A stretch of DNA of 64,000 nucleotides, from assembly GCA_020638465.1 (NCBI GenBank), contig JACKIM010000002.1, positions 1,674,001 to 1,738,000 of the forward strand, in the 5' to 3' direction. The notes below the pieces were generated by a model. That model saw only the letters and a program-made list of their open reading frames with translations, was not told where the DNA came from and searched no databases. The translations under genes were made by a program, and so were the position numbers. Shown one piece after another: positions 18,464 through 26,785 of the stretch. The DNA comes from Geminicoccaceae bacterium. GTDB taxonomy: Bacteria > Pseudomonadota > Alphaproteobacteria > Geminicoccales > Geminicoccaceae. Every line of letters starts with the position of its first letter. Position 1 is the stretch's first letter.

Positions 18464-19440
18464 GAAAGGTCCTTGAAGTCCGAAACCTGCAGGTTCGCTT
18501 CCCCACCCGTCATGGCGCACTCATCGCCGTGGACGATGTGTCGTTGCATGTCGGCGAGGGCGAGGTTCTCGGGCTGGTAGGCGAATCGGGGGCCGGAAAG
18601 TCGCTGACGGGTTCGGCCGTCATCGGCTTGCTCGATCCGCCCGGACACATTTCGGCCGGGCATATCATCCTCGACGGCCGACGCATCGACAACCTGGCCC
18701 GCGAGGAGATGCGCAGGATCCGCGGCGGGATCATCGGCACGATCTTCCAGGACCCGCTGACCAGTCTCGACCCGCTCCAGACCATCGGCGGGCAGCTCGT
18801 CGAGACGATCGTGACCCACACGCCGCTTGGCAACCGTCAAGCCTGCGCCCACGCCATCGACTTGCTGGCCGCCGTTGGCGTTCCCGAACCGAAACTGCGT
18901 GCACGACAGTTTCCACACGAATTTTCCGGGGGAATGCGCCAGCGCGCCGTGATCGCCCTCGCCCTTTGCGCCGGTCCGCGACTGGTCATTGCGGACGAGC
19001 CCACGACCGCGCTCGACGTCTCGACCCAGGCCCAGGTCATCGCATTGCTCAAGGATCTGTGCCGCGAGCAGGGCACCGCGATGATGCTGATCACCCATGA
19101 CATGGGTGTGATTGCGGAAATGGCCGATCGCGTGGCGGTCATGTATGCCGGCCGTATCGCCGAGACAGGACCGGTACGCCAGATAGTTCACCATGCCCGC
19201 CATCCCTACACCAGAGGCTTGATGGATTCGATCCCGAGGATCGGGCAGGTGCTCGACCGGCTGCCGCAGATCGACGGCACGATGCCGCGGCCCGGCGATA
19301 TCCCGTCGGGCTGTGCCTTCCACCCACGTTGCCGTAATGCGATCGACCGCTGCCGGCAGGAGCGCCCGGACACGGTGAAACACGAACAGGGCGAGGTCGC
19401 CTGTTGGCGAATCACGGCTACGGGGGTCGCAAGAGCATGA
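18460..19440 (+). CDS. ABC importer ATP-binding protein, DppD/OppD type
   Basis: A 326-residue ATPase. Walker A is GESGAGKS, the signature FSGGMRQRAVIALAL, and Walker B LVIADEPTTALD. After the ATPase core comes the C-terminal extension specific to peptide importers, PSGCAFHPRCRNAIDRC, whose cysteines in some family members bind an Fe-S cluster. It overlaps the upstream permease by ATGA and the next ATPase gene by ATGA. It forms a heterodimer with the DppF-type protein to power import. Confidence 0.93.
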   Translation: MRKVLEVRNLQVRFPTRHGALIAVDDVSLHVGEGEVLGLVGESGAGKSLTGSAVIGLLDPPGHISAGHIILDGRRIDNLAREEMRRIRGGIIGTIFQDPLTSLDPLQTIGGQLVETIVTHTPLGNRQACAHAIDLLAAVGVPEPKLRARQFPHEFSGGMRQRAVIALALCAGPRLVIADEPTTALDVSTQAQVIALLKDLCREQGTAMMLITHDMGVIAEMADRVAVMYAGRIAETGPVRQIVHHARHPYTRGLMDSIPRIGQVLDRLPQIDGTMPRPGDIPSGCAFHPRCRNAIDRCRQERPDTVKHEQGEVACWRITATGVARA

Positions 19441-20564
19441 GCCCGCGCAACGAGCCGGACGGGCGACGCTCCGGCAGTGCCGGTAGGCCAGACGGGCGGC
19501 GCGATTCAGACGGCGCTTTCATCGACGTACGAGGTCTGACCCGCGATTTCGATGTCTCGCGCCCCCTACTCAGCCGGCTGATCGAAGGTACCGGACGCAC
19601 GATATTGCGCGCCGTCGACCATGTCAGCTTCTCGATCGGCAGGGGCAGGACGTTCAGCCTCGTCGGCGAATCGGGCTGCGGCAAGTCAACCGTTGCAAAG
19701 ATGCTGGTCGGACTCCTGAAGCCCGGTGCCGGCTCGATCCGCTTCGAGGGAACCGACCTCGTCGCCTTGCGGAACCGGGCAGATCTCCGATCCTTGCGCA
19801 AGCGCATGCAGATGATCTTCCAGGATCCTTATGCCAGCCTCAATCCGCGATGGAGGATTGCGGACATCATCGCGGAACCGCTGATCGAACATGGCCTCGC
19901 GGCGGGTCGACGCGAGATTGCGCACCGTGTCGACGAGCTGCTCGAACAGGTCAGGCTGAGCCCGCAGGACGGTCGCCGGTATCCGCACGAATTCTCCGGT
20001 GGGCAGCGGCAGCGTGTCTGCATCGCCCGTGCGCTTGCGAGCCGGCCCGAATTCCTCGTCTGCGACGAACCGACTTCCGCCCTCGATGTTTCCGTGCAGG
20101 CTCAAATCCTCAATCTGATAAAGGACCTCCAGCGCGACCTTCGCCTCACCTGTCTGTTCATCAGCCATGATCTTGCCGTGGTCCATCACGTCAGCGACGA
20201 TCTCGGCGTCATGTATCTCGGCAGGCTGGTCGAGCAGGGCGCCGCGCGCGAGATATTCCGCGAACCGCGCCACCCCTATACACGCATGTTGCTCGATGCG
20301 ATCCCCGACATCGGGATGACGGACCGGCTGCGGCTTCCGGTTACGGGCGAAGTACCCAGCCCGATCCGTCCCCCCGCCGGCTGCCACTTTCATCCGCGCT
20401 GCCCGCTGGCCCATGATCGCTGCCGGCGCGAGATTCCCGAAATCACGCCGACTGCCGCCGGATGGGTTCGCTGTCACGCCGCACGGGCTGAACCGCCCGG
20501 TGACTTTCCCGCCGGCGGTGCGACCGACCGCCCTGCCACGAGGCCGTCCATGCAGCTTGGCTAG
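19437..20564 (+). CDS. ABC importer ATP-binding protein, DppF/OppF type
   Basis: A 375-residue ATPase. I place the start at ATG 19437, overlapping the previous TGA; a TTG at 19404 would only lengthen a low-complexity Arg/Gly/Asp-rich leader. Walker A is GESGCGKST, the signature FSGGQRQRVCIARAL, and Walker B FLVCDEPTSALD. The C-terminus has the peptide-importer extension PAGCHFHPRCPLAHDRC. The N-terminal 30 residues are unusually hydrophilic compared with OppF. It ends the importer genes; the glutamine-synthetase-like gene starts 56 bases later with its own Shine-Dalgarno sequence and may be cotranscribed. Confidence 0.92.
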   Translation: MSPRNEPDGRRSGSAGRPDGRRDSDGAFIDVRGLTRDFDVSRPLLSRLIEGTGRTILRAVDHVSFSIGRGRTFSLVGESGCGKSTVAKMLVGLLKPGAGSIRFEGTDLVALRNRADLRSLRKRMQMIFQDPYASLNPRWRIADIIAEPLIEHGLAAGRREIAHRVDELLEQVRLSPQDGRRYPHEFSGGQRQRVCIARALASRPEFLVCDEPTSALDVSVQAQILNLIKDLQRDLRLTCLFISHDLAVVHHVSDDLGVMYLGRLVEQGAAREIFREPRHPYTRMLLDAIPDIGMTDRLRLPVTGEVPSPIRPPAGCHFHPRCPLAHDRCRREIPEITPTAAGWVRCHAARAEPPGDFPAGGATDRPATRPSMQLG

Positions 20565-20620
20565 GCGGGCGCACTGGCATAAAAGTCCGCACGCTGCATG
20601 GAACGTTCAGGGAGCAGGCA

Positions 20621-22030
20621 ATGAGTGAAGCCGCCAGCGTGTTGACGCGTCTGCAGGAAGAGGGATTCAGGACCCTCGACCTGCGCTTCACCGATCTATC
20701 CGGCCGCTGGTGCCATACCTCCATTGAAGCCCAGAGCGTCACCGAGGAGGCTCTTGCCCGCGGCATCCTCATTGATGGAGCCTCGGTGCCGGGCTGGCGC
20801 GATGTCGCCGACAGCGATCTTCTGCTGCACCCCGATCTCGCCACCGCATGGGCCGATCCCTTCTCGGCCCAGCCGACGCTGGTGCTCTACTGCGATGGTC
20901 TCGAACCGGCGGCGGCCATGGATTACGAGCGCGATCCGCGCTGTACGGCAAGACGGGCCGAAAGGGCCCTCAAGGATCTCGGCTTCTGCGACAGGCTGCT
21001 GGCCAGTGCCGAGATCGGGTTCTTCATGTTCGACGACGTGCGGGTCGAACAGGGTCCGATGCGCAGTTCCTACAGCCTCGAATCCAGTGAAAGCCGCACC
21101 GCCGGCTCCCTGCCGCAGCTGAGTGGCCACACGGGGCACCGGCCGGCACCGGGCACGGCCAGCCTGAGCCTGTCGCCAGCCGACCATCATGGCGACATTC
21201 GCGCGGAGATCACCACCATCCTCCGCTCGCTCGGCATGGCGGAGCTGCGCCACGAGCATGGCCCGGCCGCCTGCATGCACAAGATCGCCATCGGCCGCGG
21301 CGGCCTGCTCGAAACCTGCGACAGGCTGCAACTGCTCAAATATGTGGTCCACCAGGTCGCAGCTTCCTACGGCAAGTCGGCGACCTTCATGGCCAAGCCG
21401 ATCGCTGGCGAACCGGGTGCGCCGCTGAGCCTCGCGCTGTCATTGTGGCAGAACGACCGTCCGGTGTTCGCCGGCCAGGGCTATGCCGACCTTTCCCAGA
21501 CCTCCCTCGCCTTCATCGCCGGCATCCTTCATCACGCGCGTGCCCTGAACGCGTTCACCAACCCTACCGCCAACAGCTACAAGCGGCTGCAATCGGGCAA
21601 TGACGAACCCACCCTGCTCGCCTATGCCGCCCACAACCGTTCTGCCGCCGTACGCATTCCCTATGCCGACCAACCCGCCCGCAAGCGGGTCGAATGCCGC
21701 TTTGCCGATCCGACGGCCAATTCCTATCTCGCCCTGAGCGCCATCCTGCTGGCCGGCCTCGACGGCGTCGCCCGCAAGCTCGAACCGGGCGACGCGATGG
21801 ACCGCAATCTCTACGACCTGAGACCGGAAGAACTCGAAGGTATCCCCGTGGCCTGCCGTTCATTGAGCGAAGCATTGCTGGCGCTCGAACAGGACCAGGA
21901 GTTTCTGACGAAAAACGGAGTTTTCACCTTCGAACTGATCGAGGGGTATGTCGAAGTGAAACGACAGGAAATCGATCGGCTTGCACGCCTTCCCACTCCG
22001 GCAGAGCTGGAGCTTTATTACGGCTTGTAG
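20621..22030 (+). CDS. Glutamine synthetase-like protein lacking most metal ligands
   Basis: A 469-residue protein collinear with bacterial GlnA from end to end (LDLRFTDLSGRW near the start, NSYKRLQSG, HNRSAAVRIP, NLYDLRPEE, ELELYYGL at the end). By alignment by eye with E. coli GlnA, the n1 metal ligands are all replaced: Glu131 by Gly133, Glu212 by His213 and Glu220 by Lys221. At the n2 site His269 is Ser270, while Glu129 (Glu131 here) and Glu357 (Glu358 here) remain. Arg339 and Arg359 equivalents and the adenylylation-site Tyr remain. Normal ATP- and metal-dependent ligation therefore looks unlikely. A genuine glnA lies at 59328-60761. Position after a peptide importer suggests a role in nitrogen or gamma-glutamyl metabolism, or regulation; this is inference. 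Confidence 0.85.
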   Translation: MSEAASVLTRLQEEGFRTLDLRFTDLSGRWCHTSIEAQSVTEEALARGILIDGASVPGWRDVADSDLLLHPDLATAWADPFSAQPTLVLYCDGLEPAAAMDYERDPRCTARRAERALKDLGFCDRLLASAEIGFFMFDDVRVEQGPMRSSYSLESSESRTAGSLPQLSGHTGHRPAPGTASLSLSPADHHGDIRAEITTILRSLGMAELRHEHGPAACMHKIAIGRGGLLETCDRLQLLKYVVHQVAASYGKSATFMAKPIAGEPGAPLSLALSLWQNDRPVFAGQGYADLSQTSLAFIAGILHHARALNAFTNPTANSYKRLQSGNDEPTLLAYAAHNRSAAVRIPYADQPARKRVECRFADPTANSYLALSAILLAGLDGVARKLEPGDAMDRNLYDLRPEELEGIPVACRSLSEALLALEQDQEFLTKNGVFTFELIEGYVEVKRQEIDRLARLPTPAELELYYGL

Positions 22031-22161
22031 CTTTCCGCGATTTCGGTAGCTTGAAGATGCGATTTCCGACCCGGGAACGGGACTTTGAAGAAAAATCGCA
22101 CATTTTAAACAAATTATCGCTATACTGGTCCCGAAGCCGATTTAACCATTCGGGAGTCGCC

Positions 22162-22830
22162 ATGAATCGGGATCTGGTCGGTCGTGCGTCGGCATATCCT
22201 TACGACATGCCTCTTGACAGTTTCGTCTTCGACCGGGGTCGCAGCATTGCCGGTCCCTTCGATCTGGTCGAACGACAACCTGTCCTGGCGATCGGATCGA
22301 ACGCGGCTCCCGAACAGCTTGCCCGCAAGTTCGGTACCGAAAGCCGGCCCATACCGGTGACACGGGTCATCGTCAAGGACCACACGGTCGTGTTTTCCGC
22401 CCACTTCAGCCGCTACGGTTCGCTGCCGGCGACCCTCCATGAAGTGCCCGGCGCGCGTACCTACGCCTTCATCACATGGCTCGATGAAAACCAGCTGGCG
22501 CGCATGCACGAGACGGAGAATGTCGGCAAGAACTACGATTATTCCGCCCGGGACGATATTGAAGTGGAGACCGAATCCGGGAGCCTCCCCTGCGCCATGG
22601 GCTTCTACCGGAGCCGTCGTGGCCCGCTGCTCCTGCGTTCGAACCCTGTACGCATGGCGGAGGTCGCCAGCATCGGGGCGCCGCTGCCGCAGCTGACCCA
22701 GCGCGCCGCGCTGCGCCATGTCCATAGCCGTCTGGCGCCCGAGCACCCGTTCGAGACGTTCATCGCCAGGATCGTCGAGGACGACGGCTATCGCGAGCAC
22801 ATGACCGAAAGGCTGCAGGAACTGGACTGA
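22162..22830 (+). CDS. Possible gamma-glutamylcyclotransferase-fold protein
   Basis: A 222-residue protein starting at ATG 22162 (CGGGAG upstream). The segment PVLAIGSNAAPEQLARKF (residues 40-57) resembles the YGSN substrate loop of the gamma-glutamylcyclotransferase/AIG2 fold, and a YAFITWLDENQLARMHETEN stretch could supply the acidic residue used there. The match is short and Tyr is replaced by Ile, so assignment is tentative. There is no signal peptide. An AT-rich 131-bp gap with TATACT at 22121-22126 precedes it and may hold its own promoter. Its place after the glutamine-synthetase-like gene is the main reason to suspect gamma-glutamyl chemistry. Confidence 0.5.
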   Translation: MNRDLVGRASAYPYDMPLDSFVFDRGRSIAGPFDLVERQPVLAIGSNAAPEQLARKFGTESRPIPVTRVIVKDHTVVFSAHFSRYGSLPATLHEVPGARTYAFITWLDENQLARMHETENVGKNYDYSARDDIEVETESGSLPCAMGFYRSRRGPLLLRSNPVRMAEVASIGAPLPQLTQRAALRHVHSRLAPEHPFETFIARIVEDDGYREHMTERLQELD

Positions 22831-22868
22831 CCCCGCGGCCACCATGCCGGCAGCCGATCGTCCCGGTA

Positions 22869-23441
22869 TCAGGCGGGGTCCTGCGACCGCTGGAAGCCCT
22901 TGTTGCTGCCGGCCGCGAGGTAAGCCAGTTCACCGGGCGTACTCTCGCGTCCCAGGGCCTTGTTGCGATGCGGAAAACGACCGAAGCGTTCGATGATCGC
23001 CTGATGCTGCAACGCGTAATCCAGCTTCACCGGATCGCCCAGGGCTGCGAACAGCTCGACCGAGCGGCGCTGGTCGGCGGGGTCCTCGCTATGTTCGAAC
23101 GGCATGTAGAGGAAGGAGCGCTGGACCTTGTCCAGTTCCCCGTCCTGACCCGCCCCAAGGGCCTTCGCGCTCGCCATCCGCGCCTTCCCATCGAAGGCGA
23201 AGGCCCTGGCCGTCCCGCGAAAGATGTTGCGCGGCATCTGGTCCAGCAGGATCACGAGGGCAAGGGCTCCCCTCGCGGTGGTTGCCCAACCGTCCAGCTC
23301 GCCGTCCCATGCCCTGTCGAGCAGGTGAAGGGCCTGTTCGCGGCAGGTCGCATCGAACGCCTTCGTCGAGTTGAACCACCGTGCCTTGCTCTCCTTGTCG
23401 AACCAGAAATCGAGAAACGCCTGCGCTGCCGCGTCGACCAT
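22869..23441 (-). CDS. DUF924 family protein
   Basis: A 190-residue cytosolic protein of uncharacterised family DUF924. Hallmarks are FLDFWFDKESKARWF near the start, LILLDQMPRNIFRGTARAFAFD-like ILLDQMPRNIFRGTA, YMPFEHSED, and ERFGRFPHRNKALGR near the end. I choose the ATG at 23441, preceded by GGAGG at good spacing, rather than the ATGs at 23456/23453. The fold is thought to be TPR-like and no biochemical role is established. It converges on the GGCT-like gene. Confidence 0.85.
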   Translation of the reverse strand: MVDAAAQAFLDFWFDKESKARWFNSTKAFDATCREQALHLLDRAWDGELDGWATTARGALALVILLDQMPRNIFRGTARAFAFDGKARMASAKALGAGQDGELDKVQRSFLYMPFEHSEDPADQRRSVELFAALGDPVKLDYALQHQAIIERFGRFPHRNKALGRESTPGELAYLAAGSNKGFQRSQDPA

Positions 23442-23561
23442 GACCGCCTCCATCATCGATAAAGGCTCATTAATAGAACGTTTGCCGACGAGCGATAATC
23501 GACATTCTGCAACCGGCTTCCGGTCGCGGCGATATCCATCCTCGCATCATCGTGCCGGCAT

Positions 23562-24452
23562 TCAGACGTAGCCGGCCTGGCGCAACCCGATCGTGCCGTG
23601 CTTGCCGATGACGAAATGCTCGTGCATGGCGATGTGGAACACCCTCAGCGCTTCCATGATGTCGCGGGTCATCGAGATGTCCTGCTTGGACGGTGTCGGA
23701 TCGCCGCTGGGATGGTTGTGGGCGATGATGAGCGCGGACGCGCCCGTTTCCAGCGCGCGGCGGACGATCTCGCGCGGATAGAGCGGCACATGGTCGACCG
23801 TGCCCGTATGCATGACCTCGTCGCGGATGAGGCCGTTCTTGCGATCGAGGAACAGGACGCGCAGGACCTCCACCATTTCGAAGCGCATTGCCGCACCGAG
23901 ATAGTCGATCACCGCATCGAAGCTGGAAATGTTGATGCGCTCCTGCAGCGGCTCCTTGAGAACGCAGCGCATGCCCTTGTGGATGGCCTTGAGGGCCAGC
24001 GCCATCTGGCTTGTCATTCCGTCGACCCGCAGAAGGTCGCCGAGACTCGCGGCGAGCACGGCGCCCAGCGACTGGAAGCGGTCAAGGGCCCTGCGGGCCA
24101 CCGCCCGGCTCTCGTCGACGAGTCCCGTCGCAATATACAGGTATGATTCGAGGAAATCGAGCGCCGGCGGCAGCACGTCCTCCTGTCCCAGCGCCGTGAG
24201 GTATTTCGTGTCGATCTTCATCACGTCGCTCGCCAGCGCCGCCGGAGGCATCAGATAGGTTGCGGCATCCTCGGCCAGGCCGCCAGCGTCCTGCGGCCAG
24301 TATCCGGCCTCGCCCGAAGAGTAGCATAAGGCAGAACCCGTCGGGGGCGCCGCAAGGCCATGCCAGCTCTCGTAGCACATGCCGGCGATATCCCGGCGGT
24401 CGGCCGCCAGCATGGCCTTCATGACGGGTCCTGGCTCGCGATGGAGCTCCAT
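23562..24452 (-). CDS. radC: RadC family JAB-domain protein
   Basis: A 296-residue protein. Residues about 95-165 match the helix-hairpin-helix part of RadC (LGDLLRVDGMTSQMALALKAI), and the C-terminal half is a JAB/MPN domain with an intact JAMM motif: His245, His247 and Asp258 in AHNHPSGDPTPSKQD. RadC is common in bacteria and its role is unsettled despite an old link to DNA repair. The first 75 or so residues have no match to usual RadC, so an internal start (ATG at 24221, MKIDTKYL) is possible. It is divergent from purB across an AT-rich gap of 225 bp. Confidence 0.85.
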   Translation of the reverse strand: MELHREPGPVMKAMLAADRRDIAGMCYESWHGLAAPPTGSALCYSSGEAGYWPQDAGGLAEDAATYLMPPAALASDVMKIDTKYLTALGQEDVLPPALDFLESYLYIATGLVDESRAVARRALDRFQSLGAVLAASLGDLLRVDGMTSQMALALKAIHKGMRCVLKEPLQERINISSFDAVIDYLGAAMRFEMVEVLRVLFLDRKNGLIRDEVMHTGTVDHVPLYPREIVRRALETGASALIIAHNHPSGDPTPSKQDISMTRDIMEALRVFHIAMHEHFVIGKHGTIGLRQAGYV

Positions 24453-24677
24453 TTACGACTCCCAAGGCTGATCACTTTCGACAGAGAACAAGAGAGATTA
24501 CCATGGAACTTTGCTGAATTTCAATTTATGATTTCTTTCATTCACGGTTTATTCAACTTTTGTAGACTATAAAGCGGGTGCGGGAATCGTTCTGCGCAAT
24601 TGTCAAAGGTCATGCCGGCTTGGTAGGAGAGAGCGCGTTTCGCTGCATCGCCCTTCCCCGAATCCGAGGATTTCACG

Positions 24678-26027
24678 TTGATCGATCGCTACAGCCGGCC
24701 GGAGATGGCCGCGATTTTCTCGGCCGATAGCAAGCTCGCCATCTGGCTGGACGTGGAACTGCTCGTCGCGGAGGCCATGGCGGCGGCAGGCGACCTGCCC
24801 GCGGACGAGGTTGCACGCCTGCGCGAAAAGGCCGAGGCCGGGCGCGACAGGATCATCGACTCCAAGCGTATCGACGAGATCGAATCCGTCACCCGCCACG
24901 ACGTCATCGCCTTTCTTACTCATGTCGAGGAAATCTGCGGCGCGGAAGCACGGCACCTGCATCTGGGCATGACCTCGTCGGACCTGCTCGACACGACGCT
25001 GGCCATTCAGCTTCGGCGCGCCGGGGCCCTGCTGCTGGCCGATCTCGAAGCTCTGCTGGCCGTCCTTGAGCGGCGCGCGCGCGAACATGCGATGACACTG
25101 ACCATCGGTCGCAGCCATGGCATCCATGCCGAACCGATCACCTTCGGCCTGAAGCTCGCCACGTTCTTCGCCGAGTTCGACCGGCAGAAGGCCCGCCTTG
25201 AGACCGCCATGGACGATGTCGCCACCTGCGCAATATCCGGCGCAGTGGGAACATTCGCCAATATCGATCCCCGCGTCGAGGCGATGGTTGCCGAGAAGCT
25301 CGGTCTTCGGCCGGAGCCGGTCTCGACCCAGGTCATCCCGCGGGACAGGCACGCCGCCTTTGCGTGCGCGCTGGCACAGATCGCCGGATCGATCGAGAGG
25401 CTCTCTGTCGAAGTTCGACACTTGCAGCGCACCGAACTGCGCGAGGCCGAGGAATTCTTCCATGCGGGACAGAAGGGCAGCTCGGCGATGCCCCACAAGC
25501 GGAACCCTGTGCTTTCCGAGAACCTTACCGGATTGGCCAGGATGATACGTGCGGCAGCCATCCCCGCACTGGAGAATGTCGCCCTATGGCACGAGCGGGA
25601 TATTTCGCACAGCTCGGTCGAACGGGTAATGATCCCCGATAGCTGTATTCTGACAGATTTTGCGCTTTCACGCCTGACAGGCATGATGGACAAGTTGACC
25701 ATTTACCCGGAGCGCATGTTGCGCAATCTGGAGAGCACCTTCGGATTGCACAATTCCCAGCGTGTATTGCTCGCCCTCACCCGCTCCGGCCTGCCACGCC
25801 AGGCGGCCTATGCCATTGTCCAGCAGGCCGCCATGCAGGCCTGGCAGGAGGAACGGCCACTGCTCGACCTGCTGCTCGACCGCGAGGATGTGGTCGAGCG
25901 GATTGGCGAGGATGAACTGCTTGAGGCATTCGACGACGGGTATCATGTCCGCCATGTGAAGACAATCCTTGACCGAGTTCTTGGACCCGAAGGAGAAGAT
26001 CCTGACAGCGAAGGTGAAGACGGCTGA
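24678..26027 (+). CDS. purB: Adenylosuccinate lyase
   Basis: A 449-residue enzyme that cleaves adenylosuccinate to AMP and SAICAR to AICAR in purine synthesis. The fumarase-superfamily signature GSSAMPHKRNPV is present, as are HLGMTSSDLLDTTLA and TIGRSHGIHAEPITFG, which contribute to the active site. The start is TTG at 24678, with GAGGA seven bases before it; the first residues MIDRYSRPEMAAIF are typical of PurB, which supports it. The next gene begins inside its 3' end. Confidence 0.95.
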   Translation: MIDRYSRPEMAAIFSADSKLAIWLDVELLVAEAMAAAGDLPADEVARLREKAEAGRDRIIDSKRIDEIESVTRHDVIAFLTHVEEICGAEARHLHLGMTSSDLLDTTLAIQLRRAGALLLADLEALLAVLERRAREHAMTLTIGRSHGIHAEPITFGLKLATFFAEFDRQKARLETAMDDVATCAISGAVGTFANIDPRVEAMVAEKLGLRPEPVSTQVIPRDRHAAFACALAQIAGSIERLSVEVRHLQRTELREAEEFFHAGQKGSSAMPHKRNPVLSENLTGLARMIRAAAIPALENVALWHERDISHSSVERVMIPDSCILTDFALSRLTGMMDKLTIYPERMLRNLESTFGLHNSQRVLLALTRSGLPRQAAYAIVQQAAMQAWQEERPLLDLLLDREDVVERIGEDELLEAFDDGYHVRHVKTILDRVLGPEGEDPDSEGEDG

Positions 26028-26661
26028 ACCGCGCCATCGCGCACGCTGCGCCGGCCGGCTGACCGCACTGGTTGCGCTGGCCATGTCCATGGCCACGCCC
26101 GTCCATGCAGGCATCCTCGTCGAGGGTGTGATCGAGGGAGTGCCGGTGCGTTTCGAGATGGGGGCGGACCGGACCCGGGTGATGGCCAGGATCGATGGCA
26201 AGCGTCATCTGGTCGATCTCGCCCACGACCATGTCTACGAACTCGACATGGCGGTGCCGAAGCGCATTCGCGCGGGACTGCATGACGACGGTGCCTCCTC
26301 CGCCCCCTATCGCCTCACGGAATGGAGTGCCGGACCGCCGGTCGGCGGCCATGGCAGCAAGTACAACGTGCTGCAACTCGATGAACTCGTCTGCGGGGAA
26401 GTGTTGTCGAGCCGCTGGATGCTGGATTTCCTCAAGCCGGTCATTCGCTCCGTGGAAATCATGCAGCGGCTGGCACGCAGTATCCGGCCGCGGCCGCGCG
26501 GCGAATGCGGCGCGATCCCGTTCGAGGCGTATGCCCGCAACGGATGGCCGCTCATGGCCGGCTGGAAGGACGCGACGGTCGTCCTCACCGACACCGTGCG
26601 CTTCGACTACAAGGCAGACGCCCACGAATTCGACCTGCCCCAGCGCTACCGGGACGAATGA
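26014..26661 (+). CDS. Hypothetical exported protein downstream of purB
   Basis: A 215-residue protein with no family I recognise. Starting at GTG 26014, it gives a convincing Sec signal peptide: basic residues, then LTALVALAMSMATPVHA and a cleavage site before GILVEG. A TTG at 25969 would extend it 15 residues. The mature part has an early beta-rich stretch (VEGVIEGVPVRFEMG, RVMARIDGKRHLVDLAHDHVYELD), which looks like a small periplasmic sheet domain, and an invariant-looking pair of Cys. It overlaps the 3' end of purB, so it is probably cotranscribed, but a link to purine metabolism is not implied. Confidence 0.6.
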   Translation: MKTAEPRHRARCAGRLTALVALAMSMATPVHAGILVEGVIEGVPVRFEMGADRTRVMARIDGKRHLVDLAHDHVYELDMAVPKRIRAGLHDDGASSAPYRLTEWSAGPPVGGHGSKYNVLQLDELVCGEVLSSRWMLDFLKPVIRSVEIMQRLARSIRPRPRGECGAIPFEAYARNGWPLMAGWKDATVVLTDTVRFDYKADAHEFDLPQRYRDE

Positions 26662-26735
26662 CGAACGAGCCGATGCCGGCGAAGCTCATCCGCGACGGGG
26701 TCGGACCACGGCAGTCGCCTGATTTCCCATAAATC

Positions 26736-26769
26736 CTTGCCGTTCAGGCGATTTATCCCGAACGGCAAG
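26736..26769. terminator. Hairpin between convergent hypothetical and mrp genes
   Basis: A perfect 10-bp inverted repeat (26736-26745 with 26760-26769) with a 14-base loop lies between two convergent stop codons. There is only a weak T-rich stretch on the minus-strand side (GATTTATGGG). It probably ends one or both transcripts. Confidence 0.55.
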
Positions 26770-26785
26770 ATCCTCTCCGGGCGCT

